A DNA stretch of 64,000 nucleotides. It comes from Misgurnus anguillicaudatus. Taxonomy: Eukaryota > Chordata > Actinopteri > Cypriniformes > Cobitidae. The stretch lies in assembly GCF_027580225.2 (NCBI RefSeq), contig NC_073354.2:24511001-24575000 (forward strand). Direction: 5' to 3'. The translations under genes were made by a program, and so were the position numbers. Shown in pieces: positions 1 through 12,060 of this stretch; the stretch's first letter is position 1, and each line of letters opens with the position of its first letter. The notes under the pieces were generated by a model, which saw only the letters and a list, made by a program, of their open reading frames with translations, ran no database searches and was not told the origin of the DNA.

Positions 1-81
1 ACTGGGTTGTTCTTATTTACATTTTCTAGGTTGATAGAATCACTGGGGACCCAATAATAGCACTTTTTTGATATGTCCCCT
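1..81 (-). repeat. Terminal fragment of a TTAA-flanked DNA transposon
   Basis: Bases 1-81 resemble the reverse complement of the left end of the element at 28940-29453, sharing the stretch about a gene-free 'ctaggttgatagaa' motif and 'ctggggacccaat'. The end abuts TTAA at 82-85. The rest of the element lies outside the window, and part of the terminus is deleted relative to the other copy. Confidence 0.6.
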
Positions 82-173
82 TTAAATGTGAACATGTGAA
101 ATAGAAGCAGACACACTTCAATTTTAGTCACATTATATGAGTCTGATTGTTTATGTTCATTTGTGGACACTAT

Positions 174-1347
174 GGGCCCTATCTTGCACCCAGCGCAATT
201 GACTTTGTCAGTGACGCATGTATCATTCGTATTTTGCACCGGCGCACAGCGGGTTTTTCCCTCCACAGACGCACGTCGGCAAACTAGGGAATTAACTTGC
301 GCTCCCTGGGCGGTTCAGCGCAAAAAAGAGACGTGTTCCGGCGCAAACCATCCCTGATGCTATTTTGCAGTTTCAAAAAACAATTGCGCCACTGACAAAA
401 AAAAACTAGTCTAAAGTCAGCACACACTTTGCTTATCTAATCTACACAGATGCAACAGTTATTTTTGCAAATCATAAATTGTTACAATAAAAAATATTAA
501 CACATGAGAGGGAAATCATAGTGGTGAGCATTGTGGTGATAGTTTTTATTTATTGTGTGGCTGCATTAAAAAAATCTCATGCAAATAACTATTCAAATAT
601 TTTCATAAGTTTGTTGTGTGGCTGTACTATGTTTATTTTATGTAAATAATAATTAAAATGTTTTCATAAGAAACCTTAATGTATATGAACTTGATTTGTA
701 AGTGTACTTTGGGGTTGGACCTTGCTTGCGTTTCTTGGGTCCAATTTCAAAGCCCCCAAACACTTTCAGCGGTGAGGGTGGACGGAGCGATGTCCTCTGC
801 TGGCGTCAGGTCATGTGTAGAGGCAGATCCACCTCCCGTTACACGGCGTGCCCGATTTATGCTGGCAAGCTTGGGATTCCCCCGTCTCCTGACATCATTG
901 TAGCACTTGCCGCAACGATGGGGATGCCAGCTGATGAGACAATTGTGGCTATTTCCTCTCACGCCTGTTTAACCTACGCTGATTTGGGGCGGGTTTCTCC
1001 CATCCCCATACAAAACAACTTCTCAGTCTTTGATTGCTCTTACAAGAACGTCGGTCTCCTCGGCTGTGAACCGCTTCTGGCGTGCGCCTGGTAAATCCGT
1101 CATAATAATAGCAACCCGCCATGAAACTTGCGCCCTTGCGTTTAAATGTTGGATAGCGTTCTGATTGGTTTATTTGACGTTACGCCCAAACCACACCTAT
1201 GAATAATGAACCTACTTCAGACTAACCCCTTATTGATTTGCGCCAAGAGTTATTTCTCCCGCCGGGAAAATAGCAACAGAGCCCAAGATCCACCCAAAAA
1301 GTCACTTGCGCTTCGCACTTGCGTTTCAGATCAATAAAATAGGGCCC
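174..1347 (-). mobile_element. PIF/Harbinger-like element with GGGCCCTAT termini
   Basis: The element starts GGGCCCTATCTTGCACCC and ends in the inverse, AAAATAGGGCCC. TAT flanks it on both sides (171-173 and 1348-1350), fitting a 3-bp target duplication. It is rich in GCGC-containing subterminal motifs. The interior holds a decayed Myb/SANT-like coding region on the minus strand (747-1082), which is what Harbinger elements carry beside their transposase. No transposase is seen. A second copy of the family lies at 36108-37340. Confidence 0.7.
747..1082 (-). pseudogene. Decayed Myb/SANT-like DNA-binding protein of a Harbinger element
   Basis: One minus-strand frame from 1082 downward reads RQKRFTAEETDVLVRAIKD, then a stop, a short segment containing LYGDGRNPPQ, a second stop, and then YNDVRRRGNPKLA and TGGG followed by LTPAED. 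The FTAEE...LV start and the later TGGG...LTPAE block are typical of the Myb/SANT-like accessory protein of PIF/Harbinger transposons, which is thought to help the transposase bind the ends and reach the nucleus. Two in-frame stops and loss of the C-terminal part make it a pseudogene. It lies inside the 174-1347 element. The family call is from motif memory only. Confidence 0.65.
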
Positions 1348-1435
1348 TATGTGTTTTTAAAATATTTGTTCTATTATTGCTATCACTTAATTTGCAGTAA
1401 AGATGTTGTGTGTAATTCAATGTTAGATCCATTAA

Positions 1436-1915
1436 AGGGCACCTTTTATACAAAATCAACTTTTACAAGGTTTTTGGATTTAAATGTGTTGCCAGTTTGT
1501 TAACACAACCACCCTATAACGTAAAAAAAATCTTTTTTTTAATCCCCATTAGACCAAAGCAGTCTCATTATACATGCTGTTTTGATTTTCTTAGCAATGT
1601 GATGTCACACTGCTAAAGCCAGCCCATGGCTGCTGTGCTGACTGACAGTCCTGTATTACCATACTGTATAGTAGTTTCTGCCATTAGCAAGCTGTACGCT
1701 GATCGCATTTTCGCTTCTACGTGAAATCAGATCTATTTTAACCAAAGTGCTTATTGTCTCTTTTAAGATAGCAAAGAGCATAGCAAATAGGGGCGTTTTG
1801 GACATGCTATAATAATTTATCTGTGGGGTATTTATAGCTAAAACTTTACAGACACATTCTGGACACATCTGAGACTTATATCACATCTTGTTTAAATGGG
1901 CATAATATGTGACCT
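1436..1915 (+). mobile_element. TTAA-flanked non-autonomous DNA transposon
   Basis: TTAA occurs at 1432-1435 and 1916-1919. The left end AGGGCACCTTTTATAC is roughly inverted at the right as ATAATATGTGACCT. No coding capacity is seen. TTAA target sites are used by piggyBac and Kolobok elements; which one applies cannot be decided here. Confidence 0.6.
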
Positions 1916-1947
1916 TTAATGCTTATGAAAAGATGAGCAACATTTAA

Positions 1948-2190
1948 AGGCACAGTATGTGAAGTTTTTGATGCAATAGGTCGCGTTTTCAAAACAATAA
2001 TGAAAGCGAAAATTAATGACGTTGAGAAGGAGGTGTTGTTTTCATAATCCTGAGATGTATGAATTAATGAATCATGTTCGCACATGAGATAATACATTTT
2101 GCCTTTTTAGATTTTCTGTAATCGACAATGTATTATTGTGATCCATGACTGAACGACACAGTGGCATGATGGATACTGTATAACCACCAC
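1948..2190 (+). repeat. Left-end fragment of another TTAA-type element
   Basis: Starts at TTAA (1944-1947) with AGGCACAGTATGTGAAG, a terminus style shared with the other TTAA elements here. No matching right end is found, so it is a truncated copy. The right limit is approximate. Confidence 0.45.
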
Positions 2191-4293
2191 TTCCGCATTT
2201 GGCCACGTATGTTACCATAGTTTTTAATAAGTAGTAAAAGCTGAGGATAACATGGGTATGGGTTGTTGTACTTTAAGTTCTTTAAGACATTGGGAATTCA
2301 GTGTCAATAATAATGTGGAAATACCTTTAAATTCGTTATCTTTGACCCTCTGGAACCTTTCACAGCATTGCCTCCGGGCATTTACAGGATAGCCATGTGC
2401 AAGCAAATAGCTAAAGCATAATCAATAAACTGCTAATCTGCTGTCATGTTTGATGAGTGTGAAGGGGATACTGAGGCAATGGCAATCAATACTTTTCAGA
2501 CAGACACAACTATTTTGCAAGCATATTATTTTATTTTCAGTCTGTCAATAAAAATTGTTCACAAAAAGTGGTTCTCAAACCAGAATAAGCATTGGAATTT
2601 TGAGGACAGTAGCAAATACAAATTAAAGAACAAAAATGAACAGTAAAATCTTTATGAATAAACAAAATTCACCTGCACAAATAAAATACACTGGTGGCTT
2701 AGATCCAAAGTATTCAGTATTCTTAGTAGCAACTGCCTGTCAGTATGTTTTGAAGAGCTATATGATTACCTTATGTTGCATTATTTCTTCCGCATATGGC
2801 AATTCATTTTCAACTTGTTGATGTGTAGGTGGACTTGTAGTGGAGGAACATAAAGTGCGATTGGTGCAGTAAAGCTTTGCAAAACACATTGCAGCTAAAC
2901 TGTAGGTTTACTTTGTGAATCTGAAAGTTTATATAAACATAAATGTTACTCTAAAAAAAAAATAGTTTTTTGGGGGGTAAAATATATGTTTAGGTTAATG
3001 TATACCAGTGTTTAGCTTGTCCATTTTTTTCTCCAACCATGGATTGTAACAACCCAGCATTTTAGCAAACAGTCAGATTGAAGAGAAAAACAAGTTTAGT
3101 TGCTGGCATTTTTCCACATGGCATCTTCTTACCCAGATTTCCTATCCAAAATGTTGGTCTTTTTTTAGAAACCTACTTGCTTACACGCAGCGCAAGTTAA
3201 CACTTTATTGTTAAGCCGCTACAGTAGCAAAACCTTCCCCACAATTTATTGCATCCCATGTTTCGCTTTGGATGTTATTCCGGTGTGACAGCAAATGAGA
3301 TCAGACAAGCTGAACTGATGGTGCACCTCCAGGCTTTCCAGTGTAAGTTTCAAACTTGCATTTCAAAACTATTTGGCATCCTTGGAAACGTGCAAGAGAA
3401 AATACTGCTACGTACTCGAGCGAGATACGAATTTTAAATTCTCATCTGGTCAGAGCTGCTTTTTCCACCATCACTTAAGTAGATAATACGTCAAAATGTC
3501 AACAGACTTTGAAAGCGGTTAATGTCCAATAGTTTGTTTTGAATTCTGGCAGGGTTTACTCATCACAGAACATTTTTATTAACTACAAGTTTACCCAATT
3601 TCACAGCGACGTAACCCCAGATTCCCTTTTAAAGCTGGCTCGTGACATGCCGCTTGTCGTCGTGCTGTTAATTTATACGCTATCCTGCAAGTTCAGGCCT
3701 GGAAAAGAAGTCAGCTTTTCCTCTCACAGAGCTGGCAAATTAACGGTTTAATTTCTAGTAAACGTGTGCTGAAGGGAAATGAGGCTCTTTGTGTGTTGGA
3801 GAGCAAGTGAGAGATGCATGCATGACAGCTGGCAGCACATGACAGTAAGATACTCAGCACTTTTGAGCAGTAATGTATTAACATAAAAATACCAGGGGAA
3901 ATCATGTGTGCAGACAGATATGGCACAGAATGCTGATAAGAAAGTCTCGGTTGGGGTGTGTTTGTAGATTTTTGTCTTTTTGAAGTGTGCAGATTATAAT
4001 GTTGGTCATTGTACATTCAAACATAGGGTTCAAAAGCCTGAGGTTATTGCAAAAATATGGAATTTTAAATTGAAGCCCCTTAAATGAATAAAAATCTTAG
4101 GATTTTCACATGTTTAGACCAAATACTGTATTCAAGCATATTAAATAATTTGCACTATTTTTAGGTTACTTATTATAAAGAAGAACATCTGTGCCATTGA
4201 ACAGAAAATCAAAGATCCCCTGACATTGAGTGACATTCAATGAAAATAACCAAAGATTTACATTTGAGGCTCAATTTAAATTTAAATCTTCTT
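2191..4293. other. AT-rich sequence with no supported gene
   Basis: Only short open frames without recognisable protein features. A short Tc1/MITE-like scrap, 'actctaaaaaa' followed by 'aacccagca', is present at about 2948-3060. Nothing else is recognised. Confidence 0.5.
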
Positions 4294-4765
4294 CGGGGCT
4301 TTGAACCAGACTTTTCCCAGTTGGTTCGTTCCGAACAGAAACAGTATTTTATCGTTTCCGGTTTTCGGTTCAACCCTAAAATTGACGTTCCTGAACCGGT
4401 TAGAACAAAAAATAAAGTTCACGAACCGGTTGATAATGTGTGATGTCAGCTGTGGGAAATGCAAATAAGTAGGCTGATCAAATTAGTATTTAAATTATTA
4501 GTCTACATAATTTTCCTTAAGTCTCCATCTTGTCATCAAACATTTAAAAAGGCTACATTATGTAAGCAGCATAACTGTAATTCTGACATGCCTACATTTG
4601 TTGAGTGCACTTAAAAACGCGGGCACACACAGACGGAGGACGAATTCTAAACAGCGCTTCGGGAAGAATCAACGGATCATGGATCAACCGCGATCCGTTA
4701 CACCACTAATTAGTATAAAAAAAAAACACCTTGAGATACTTGGTAGCCTACAATATTTACCTCTA

Positions 4766-5854
4766 ATGCTGCGTTTACACCAACCGCGTTTCAGGCGTCA
4801 AAATCGCTTCTAACGCGCTTTTTGCCGCTTCAACAGTTTGCCGCTTCAACAGTTTGAATGCATTCGCGCGTGTAGAACGAAGTAGACACGCGGAAAAAGC
4901 AAGCATTTGACGCACGTCATAGGCAAAATCCGCTTCTTGTGGGAGAGGCAAGTGCTATGCGGTTGTCTGTTTGCAGGATGACTGATGTTGATTGTGCATT
5001 TATCGAGAGAGTTACCAGTTTGTATTTGGTAACCTTGCTATAGGGGGAAAATAAATGGCGCGGGTCGATAAACGTCACATAGTGGGCGGCAGTGGCTCAT
5101 GTAGGTTGTCTACAAACCGGAAGGTTGGTGGTTCAATCCCCGGCTCCACCGGACCAAGTGTCGGGAGGTGTCCTTGAGCAAGACACCTAACCCCAGCTGC
5201 TCCCGACGAGCTGGATGGCGCCTTGCATGGCTGACACCGCCGTCGGTGTATGAATGAGTGAGTGAATGGGTGAATGTGAGGCAAATATGTAAAGCGCTTT
5301 GGATGGCCATGGGTCTATGAACGCGCTATATAAATGCAGTCCATTTACCATTTTATGTGACTCAAAAGTAAAATGTGTATTACCAGGTTGCCCAATGTCC
5401 TCACTGACACTCTTCCAAGCGAGGTCCTATTTATTCCTGTCTCCTCGATAGAAATAAGAACTTGTGTCGTATAGCTCCGGGTGACTGCTTACGGACAATA
5501 TCAAGCCTTCATGCTGAATGAGTGAGTCCGGGCAGCAAGCAGGCTCCTGATTGGTTAACGCGGCACGAAATTCTGCTAAACTTCAAATTTTCAACTCGGG
5601 CGTCAGCTGCAAATTCGCGTGGATCGCAAAATGCACCGAAAGCACCATTCGCGTGTACCGCACACAACGCTCAATTCGCGCCTTTTGTGCGAACTAGACG
5701 CGCGAATGAAGCGGAAACGCGTCTTCCGCGCCGCGCCAAATGCCTAATCCGCGCCACGGCACCTCCAGACGCGTGTCAATGCGTCTTCACATTGACTTAA
5801 CATTGAAATCACTCGCGCTTCACACCTGTACCATGGTTGGTGTAAACGCAGCAT
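4766..5854. mobile_element. Non-autonomous element with ATGCTGCGTTTACACC termini
   Basis: Left end ATGCTGCGTTTACACCAACC and right end GGTTGGTGTAAACGCAGCAT are exact inverted complements. TA flanks both sides (4764-4765 and 5855-5856). Both arms are CpG-rich, with many GCGC and ACGCG words, unlike the AT-rich surroundings. It sits inside the 4294-6081 element and holds a SINE at 5083-5355. The termini resemble Harbinger/ISL2EU-type ends, but no transposase is present to settle that. Confidence 0.65.
5083..5355 (+). mobile_element. tRNA-derived SINE (HE1-like)
   Basis: The head has an A-box-like segment near 'cagtggctcatgtagg' and a B-box 'ggttcaatccc' at about 5131-5141, the RNA polymerase III internal promoter of tRNA-derived SINEs. 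The body carries 'cttgagcaagacacctaacc' and the tail 'gcgctatataaatgcagtcc', as in widely distributed fish SINEs. It is inserted in the 4766-5854 element, so it is younger than that element. Confidence 0.75.
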
Positions 5855-6081
5855 TATGATTGAGCAATAGACTTGGGATTGAGTTGGTTACTTGTTGGTG
5901 GCAAGCTTCTAATTTCACAGATGAGTCAACAACGACCGGAAGTGAACTTCACAGAGTATTGCACAGAAATCTTGTTGAAGAACGAAAAAATAACGGTATT
6001 AACCGGTTACCATTATTTTAAATAACCGATTCTGTCCCGGAACATATCTTTTTTGAAAGTTTGAACCGGTTCAAAGCCTTG

Positions 6082-8441
6082 GTCTTAAAAAATGTACACA
6101 CTAAAAAATTGCATTGCAAATTAACATATGCAGTATGTTGTTTCAAGCCATAGTTTGGTCAAATTTTGACATTTTTTAATTGAAACCAGCTGTTGGGTTT
6201 GTTCATACTTTACTCAACCATGGGTTGAAAACCAGGAATGAGGGCTGCAATGTAGCTTTATACCCAATAATATACCCAGTGTACACAGCATTGGTTGACT
6301 TCAATGCCTAGTGTATTGTACCTGTTCAAAAAGAACCAAAAAAAAAAAAAAAAAAAACTACACTCTACACTCTAAAAAATTGCCATTTTGGGTTGAAACA
6401 TGCATAGGTTAAATATGAAAATAACCCAGAGTGTATTGCGTGTCTGACTACATCTTTCTGTTGGTTACTCTGACCATCATCTATGGAAATGGAAGACAGT
6501 CATCTTTTGATGGGGGTTGCTTTCTCCTAATTGTTTAATTGCTGTGAATTGTTAAAGGCGCTGCCTTAAGTGCCTCATTTGAAGCCGAGTGAAGCGGAGA
6601 AGAAAAACCCCTGACATGTAAAATTCATGGCTTTCATACTTTCATAAAATAAAATGTAGTCATTTTACACCATTACACAGAGTACCTGTGGTCACAAACT
6701 GCACTTTGCTGTATAAACATATGTGCTCAACTGACTCTCTCAGATGCTATTGTTGTGTCTGTATGATATACTGTATGAAATTGGTTATGTGCACTCGGAT
6801 CTCTTCTTGATCCATTGTAGTTGGGATGGAGTGTCATATCAAAACAGCATTTGTACTTTACTATAGTATTTTACATTACTTTACACAGTTAAGAGATACT
6901 ACATTTGTCTGCTATTGATACAGTACCTAAATAAAGAGGTTTAAATTGCTAACACTTACTTTTTACAATTATTTCTGTCCCAATGATGGCATTTGGAAAT
7001 ATGTGATGCATACAAGTTGTCTGCAGGGTATACTGTATGCTTAAACTGGATTGGCTCCATCTTTGCGAGAGATTTCTTTTGCTGTCCTATACAGCAGCTG
7101 ATCATTTCAAGTTTTTGTTGACTGAATCTGTTAAAGGAGCAAAAGACAGTGACTCATTCTCAAAAATGTGATTCCACTTTCCAACATTCTCTTAATTAAA
7201 ACTGAATGCTATTGAACTGTAGCAACCCCTTGAAAATAAGCAAAAAATGATTAGTTTTTCATAAACAATCTGTTAGTCTCTAATTTGTGTAGTAGAGATT
7301 GTTCAGCTGATTTGAATTGTTCTCCATCACAACCTTTTTCAATAAAAGGGTGCTGAATGTTATCACATTTGGCATTCTAGTGTCAATATGTTTTCCCCTA
7401 ATTAACGATGTAGTACTAAATCTGATTGCAGTAATTTAATTCTTTGTTAGCATGTCATCGTGCATACACGATGAACAAAAGAAAATTAAATGACTCAGAA
7501 ATTATTTTAGTTTAGGGTGATGACTATTTCATAAATTGTTTAATTGGTTGTGTGGTGCATTTTGAGTGCCATTTTGTGGTGTGGTCGCTGTGGGTCTTGT
7601 GTTTTTGTGCCTGGCACTTTCGATTCTGCTCTTTGTCCTCTGTGGCATGCTGTTGATGTTTGTTTTATTGCTCCAGCAGTACTTGCTTGGACATTTTAAT
7701 TTACTGTTCATACCCATTGTGTTTGGACTGCACACATGCGGATGAACTGCCATGGATGACAGTGCACTATGGTAGCCGCTATGGGTGATGACCCGCTCCA
7801 TTTATGAATAAAACAGCATAGGCTACTGTGAGTTTACGTTTTAATGATAAGAAACATAAAGAGTGTACAGATGCTTGGTTAACTGGGATATCAACATATT
7901 TAGCTTTATGTAGATAAAGTGAGAAAATGAATTCGCATCTGTCATGGCAATCCATGACAATTCCAATTTGCATCCATTTTATTAATAATCAAGTTTGCGC
8001 TTATTTGCAGAGGTGTAAAAGTCATTTACATTTTGAATTTCGACGCTCAACAAACTGCTTTCAAGCAAACCGAACACAGGCCAACTTATTATGAGGTCTG
8101 AATATCATTTGCAGTAAATCCACCGTGTGGTTCCCATCTAACATGCATTATAAATGCATTGAGTAGCCTGGGGCTGTCAGTAGTTAAAAATGTATCGTGA
8201 TTAATCTAACTTTTTGTAGTTAATGTGATGAATTAAACACATTTGAAGCTGCTTTAAATTGCCACTATATTTGATATTTCCTATCAAAATACAGTTTAAT
8301 GTATTCTCTTAAGATACAGAAAACCCATACAAATGTTTTATCCATGACAAATATCTTTCTTGAACTGACACATTTGCTGGTGTTCCAAAAAGGTTAAACA
8401 TTATAAAATGAATATGTTAATTTGACACCATATATAAGGTA
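6082..8441. other. AT-rich sequence with minor repeat scraps
   Basis: Two MITE-like scraps of the type 'cactctaaaaaattgcc...gggttgaaac' occur at about 6100-6240 and 6363-6440, separated by an A-run at 6338-6357. No gene or long repeat is recognised in the remainder. Confidence 0.5.
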
Positions 8442-8901
8442 CCCAGTCTCACGAGGTTTCGTGATATAGTCACACTTTTTTTTGTGATATTATCACGAAT
8501 TTCCGTGTTTTTTTTGTGATTGTATAACAAATTCCTGTTTTCGTGTGATTATCACGTATTGGTTACTCAACTGCTTTTTCCTATTTTTAAACCATTGTCG
8601 CTTCGATTTAGGGTAGATTTGGTGCTTGCATTAGAATGTCACTTTATATATTGGTTTATACTATTTTTATTGATTTATTTTTTTATATGTCGCCTGGTGT
8701 TAGGGTTAGAGTTGGGTTTGGGTAGGGATGTCATTTTATGTAAATCTAACCCTAAACCAAAGCGACAATGCTAAGAAAATAGGACAAAACAGTTGAGTAA
8801 CCAATACGTGATAATCACACGAAAACAGGAATTCGTTATACAATCACGAAAAAACTCGGAAAAAAATATGTGACTATATCACACAATTTCGTGAGACTGG
8901 G
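8442..8901. mobile_element. Palindromic MITE (CCCAGTCTCACGAG termini)
   Basis: The left arm CCCAGTCTCACGAGGTTTCG is mirrored by the right arm ending TTTCGTGAGACTGGG. Pairing continues inward for more than 100 bp through 'gtgatatagtcaca', 'cgtgtgattatcacgtattgg' type words and the 'aaccctaaacc' zone. It is a non-coding fold-back element. A 32-bp fragment of the same family is at 15393-15424. No clear target duplication is seen. Confidence 0.75.
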
Positions 8902-10521
8902 CTGCTGCATCCTTATATTATATATTATATATATTATATTATATATATTATACTCAAATATTGGCTCTATCATGTGTTTTCAAAAGATTCTTATATAAAC
9001 CACCCCACTTCTTGGTAACTACAATTTTGACACTTTTGCCCATGGACAACTTTCCTATGTAAAATTGTGGCAAGTCCATCAAAAGCTATATAAATATAAT
9101 ACTTTTAACTGCGATGCCAAACATCTTTGCATTAAAATGAAGCCTCTTTGCTTTCTTTATAAAGCATCAATTACATGATGGTCTTTTCAAGCAAAAGGAT
9201 ATTTCAGGTTTTCAGTCTTGCCAAAATTATGCAGGTGTGTAATTGGATTGTATTGTGTGTGGTTTGTGCGTAGTACAGGTTTTTCTTTATTGTCAATTTA
9301 TTGAAAATGTTCTCCCAGATGTCTAAAACTGTTCAGGTGGTCTTCACTGGTAAATAACATTTTACATTAAATCAAATTTTTTCAACAGGTTTGTGCAAGG
9401 GTTGGGTCTGTTGTGGAAAAGAAAATAGGATTAGTCGTGTGTGGAAACAATAAAAGTCTATGAGATGTCTTCACTAATATAGGAGTGCGTGTGTGCGTGG
9501 GTGTGCGTGTGTGTATCAAGCAGCATTGCGTTTTGATTCACTGTAGAACAAAAGGACATGTAAATACAATAATTTAGCCCTTCTCCTCAAAAGCTTGTGA
9601 TTATACTGCCATCCAACAATGAATTGACATTGATTACATTAATATCTAAACCATCAATGTAATGATCACCACAACAGGTTCTGTCTCGTAATGTAATGAT
9701 TATTTTGTATATCTGATAATAAATTGATGCTGCTGATGAAAGTGGAGGCGGTCGGAATGAAATTAGAATGAGACATGCAAGCTTTCACTCTGTCATAGAG
9801 AGAGACAGTGACTTGTGCTAAGCCTCAGTGGGCATTAGGAAGTTAGTAATTATCCTGACAACAACTCAAATAGAGGGACAATCTGTCTCTCGTTCGCTAT
9901 TCTGAAGCACAAACTGGCTGAGCAGTATATTGAGTTTTGGTGATATATCAATATTTTTAGGGATATGGGATGAGACAACACCGTCTATATCCGTATGGTC
10001 TAAAATGACCCTCCTTTGCAACAAAAGCTCAGAAATGTACATTGATGTCAGATGCATGTTGTACAGTTGTATATTATTAAACAAACAAAAAATCCTGTCC
10101 TTTAATTTTATTTTCACACACAAAGTAGACTGTGTTGCTTAGGGTGAATTTAGTTGCTTGACATGATGCCTCAATTCTAATAGTTGCTAGTTCAGCAAAA
10201 CTAAAACCAAATACAGTCGTATTCTGTGGCTAATAGCAACATATTAGCAAGAGGGCGAGGCTAATAACGTTAGCCTATTTCCTACTGTCACTCACGTCGT
10301 CACTCATAGAAATTTGCATACCTTTATCTTTTGCCCGTTTCTCTTTGGTCTTTTAATTTGATCCATGATGATGAAGATGAAGACTCGACATCATTAACTT
10401 TGCATTACATTTTGCCAACAACAACAACAACAACGTCCGTTTGCCCATCAATTAACCGGAGTCACGCGACGTAAGTCACGTAGATGACGCTACAGATTTT
10501 TTTTCCACATAACTCAAATAA
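8902..10521. other. Unique AT-rich sequence
   Basis: A short (TATAT)n stretch occupies 8918-8953 and a small GT-rich run lies near 9486-9516. An 'acaacaacaac' run occurs at about 10422-10434. No coding region or larger repeat is supported. Confidence 0.5.
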
Positions 10522-10792
10522 TTATGTGCCGCGAGATGGTGCCAGGGGGCCCCCAGTTTTATGACATTTTATAAAATACATTAATTTATCATGAATTCTG
10601 TGTAATTAAAACATTAAAAAAATAAGGCTACTAACCAAAAGCACTACTTTTTTGTATAATTTAATATGTGTTTTAGTAAAATGTTGAGTTTAGAACAGTT
10701 TTTTGTCACAAATTTTCTTTGTGGGGGCCGCGAAGGAATGCACCATACACAAGGGGGGCCGCACGCTGAAAAAGTTTGGGAACCACTGGTCT
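10522..10792 (-). mobile_element. Truncated hAT MITE (CAGTGGTTCTCAAAC family)
   Basis: Reverse-oriented copy of the complete element at 46236-46532. It ends GGGAACCACTG at 10792 and shares the 'ggggccgc' blocks, 'caccatacacaaggggggcc' and the 'gagatggtgccagggggccccc' block. Its opposite terminus (the second inverted repeat) is missing near 10522. Confidence 0.7.
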
Positions 10793-10805
10793 AGAAAACT
10801 GTTTT

Positions 10806-10894
10806 GATTTTTTTTTTTTAGGGCGCTCGTGCGCCCTCACATAGATTGCGCCCTGGGCGTTCGCCCACATTGCCCATAGCAAAAACCGGCCCTG
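10806..10894. repeat. End fragment of a DNA transposon (GGGCGC-rich)
   Basis: The stretch reads through 'gcgccctgggcgttcgccc' and ends 'gcaaaaaccggccctg', which looks like one terminus of a hAT-type element. No partner terminus is present nearby. Confidence 0.45.
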
Positions 10895-10909
10895 CACATG
10901 AGGCTTTAA

Positions 10910-11949
10910 AGGGACACTCCACTTTTTCAATTTTCACCTCCCCTAGAGTTAAACATTTGATTTTTACCGTTTTGGAATCCATTCAGCTGATCTCCGGGTC
11001 TGGCGGTACCACTTTTAGCATAGCTTAGCATAATCCATTGAATGTGATTAGATCATAAGCATCGCGCTCAAAAATTACCAAAGAGTTTCGATATTTTTCC
11101 TATTTAAAACTTGACTCTTCTGTAGTTACATTGTGTACCAAGAATGACAGAAAAAATTAAGCTGCAATTTTCTAGGCAGATACGGCTAGGAACTATACGC
11201 TCATTCTGCCATAATAATCAAGGAATTTGCTGCCGTACCATGTGTATTGGGCGATATGCCCCATTTTGGGCTCGTCCTATAGTCAGCCTGTGAGATCGCC
11301 GACACACGATAGAATCGGGAGGCGTGGCAGTAGTTTACTCATTTATTTATTTGTTAATTTTTTGCGTTCAGGTCCACATTGAGTCCACCTGCGTGCGAGA
11401 AGGAATCGCCGCGCATTACAAGTTCTCCCACGCAAAGATAAGCCCACAAACCCTCTCATGCGAGGAAAAGCATGCAAATGCGCATGTTAATGTAAAACTA
11501 TGATTATAATAATAATAACTATCGCCAACTATCGTCATGAAAGCCCGCTATTAGGGATATGTCTGACGATTGTTGATACATGATATTATCATCTATCAGC
11601 ACAACCCTAGTACCATGGGTGCAGCAGGCACAATGATATTACGCAACATCCGAAAATAGTTCCCTTGGTAAATTTGAATAGCTGGGGACTATTTTCGAGC
11701 ACTGCATAATATAATATAGGACTAGAAAATCGCAACATTTAATTTTCTGTAAAAATATCGAAACTTTGGCTATTTTTGAGCGCGATGCTAATGGTCTAAT
11801 CAGATTCAATGGATTATGCTAAGCTATACTAAAAGTAGTTCCGCCAGACCCGGAGATCGGCTGAATGGATTCCAAAACGGTAAAACTCAATTGTTTAACT
11901 CTACAGGAGCTGGAAAATAAGCTTATTTTCAAAAAAGTGGAATGTTTCT
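10910..11949. mobile_element. TTAA-flanked DNA transposon with about 250-bp inverted repeats
   Basis: TTAA flanks at 10906-10909 and 11950-11953. The two arms are long inverted copies sharing 'ttaccgttttggaatccatt', 'ctccgggtctggcgg' and 'tagcttagcataatccattg'. A separate hAT insertion (11243-11609) lies in the middle. There is no recognisable transposase. Confidence 0.75.
11243..11609. mobile_element. Nested hAT-like MITE with 8-bp target duplication
   Basis: GTACCATG is repeated exactly at 11235-11242 and 11610-11617. The right end is CAGCACAACCCTA, whose complement TAGGGTTGTGCTGATAG is close to a terminus seen at 41291. The left end TGTATTGGGCGATA is a diverged version. The 8-bp duplication supports hAT. 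It split the TTAA element. Confidence 0.75.
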
Positions 11950-11969
11950 TTAACTTCCATGTTTTGGAT

Positions 11970-12060
11970 TCCATAAAGACAATACCAAGATATTTATTGT
12001 ATATCGCTGTTCATCCCAAAATGACGAGATATGAAATTTGGTTAATATCCCCCAGCTCTA
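11970..12060 (-). repeat. hAT-type terminal fragment
   Basis: The segment ends CCCCCAGCTCTA. Its complement starts TAGAGCTGGGGGATATTAAC and continues with 'gcgatatacaataaat', a layout known from fish hAT MITE ends. Only one end is seen. Confidence 0.4.

Larger units (their letters stand above)
4294..6081. mobile_element. hAT-like element, host of a nested insertion
   Basis: The left side begins CGGGGCTTTGAACCAG and the right side ends GAACCGGTTCAAAGCCTTG, an imperfect inverted pair. Copies of the 'gaaccggtt' motif recur in both arms (about 4395, 4424 and 6003-6070). The 8 bp outside the two ends match poorly, so the target duplication is degraded. The interior is split by the 4766-5854 element. 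No transposase is visible. Confidence 0.5.
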
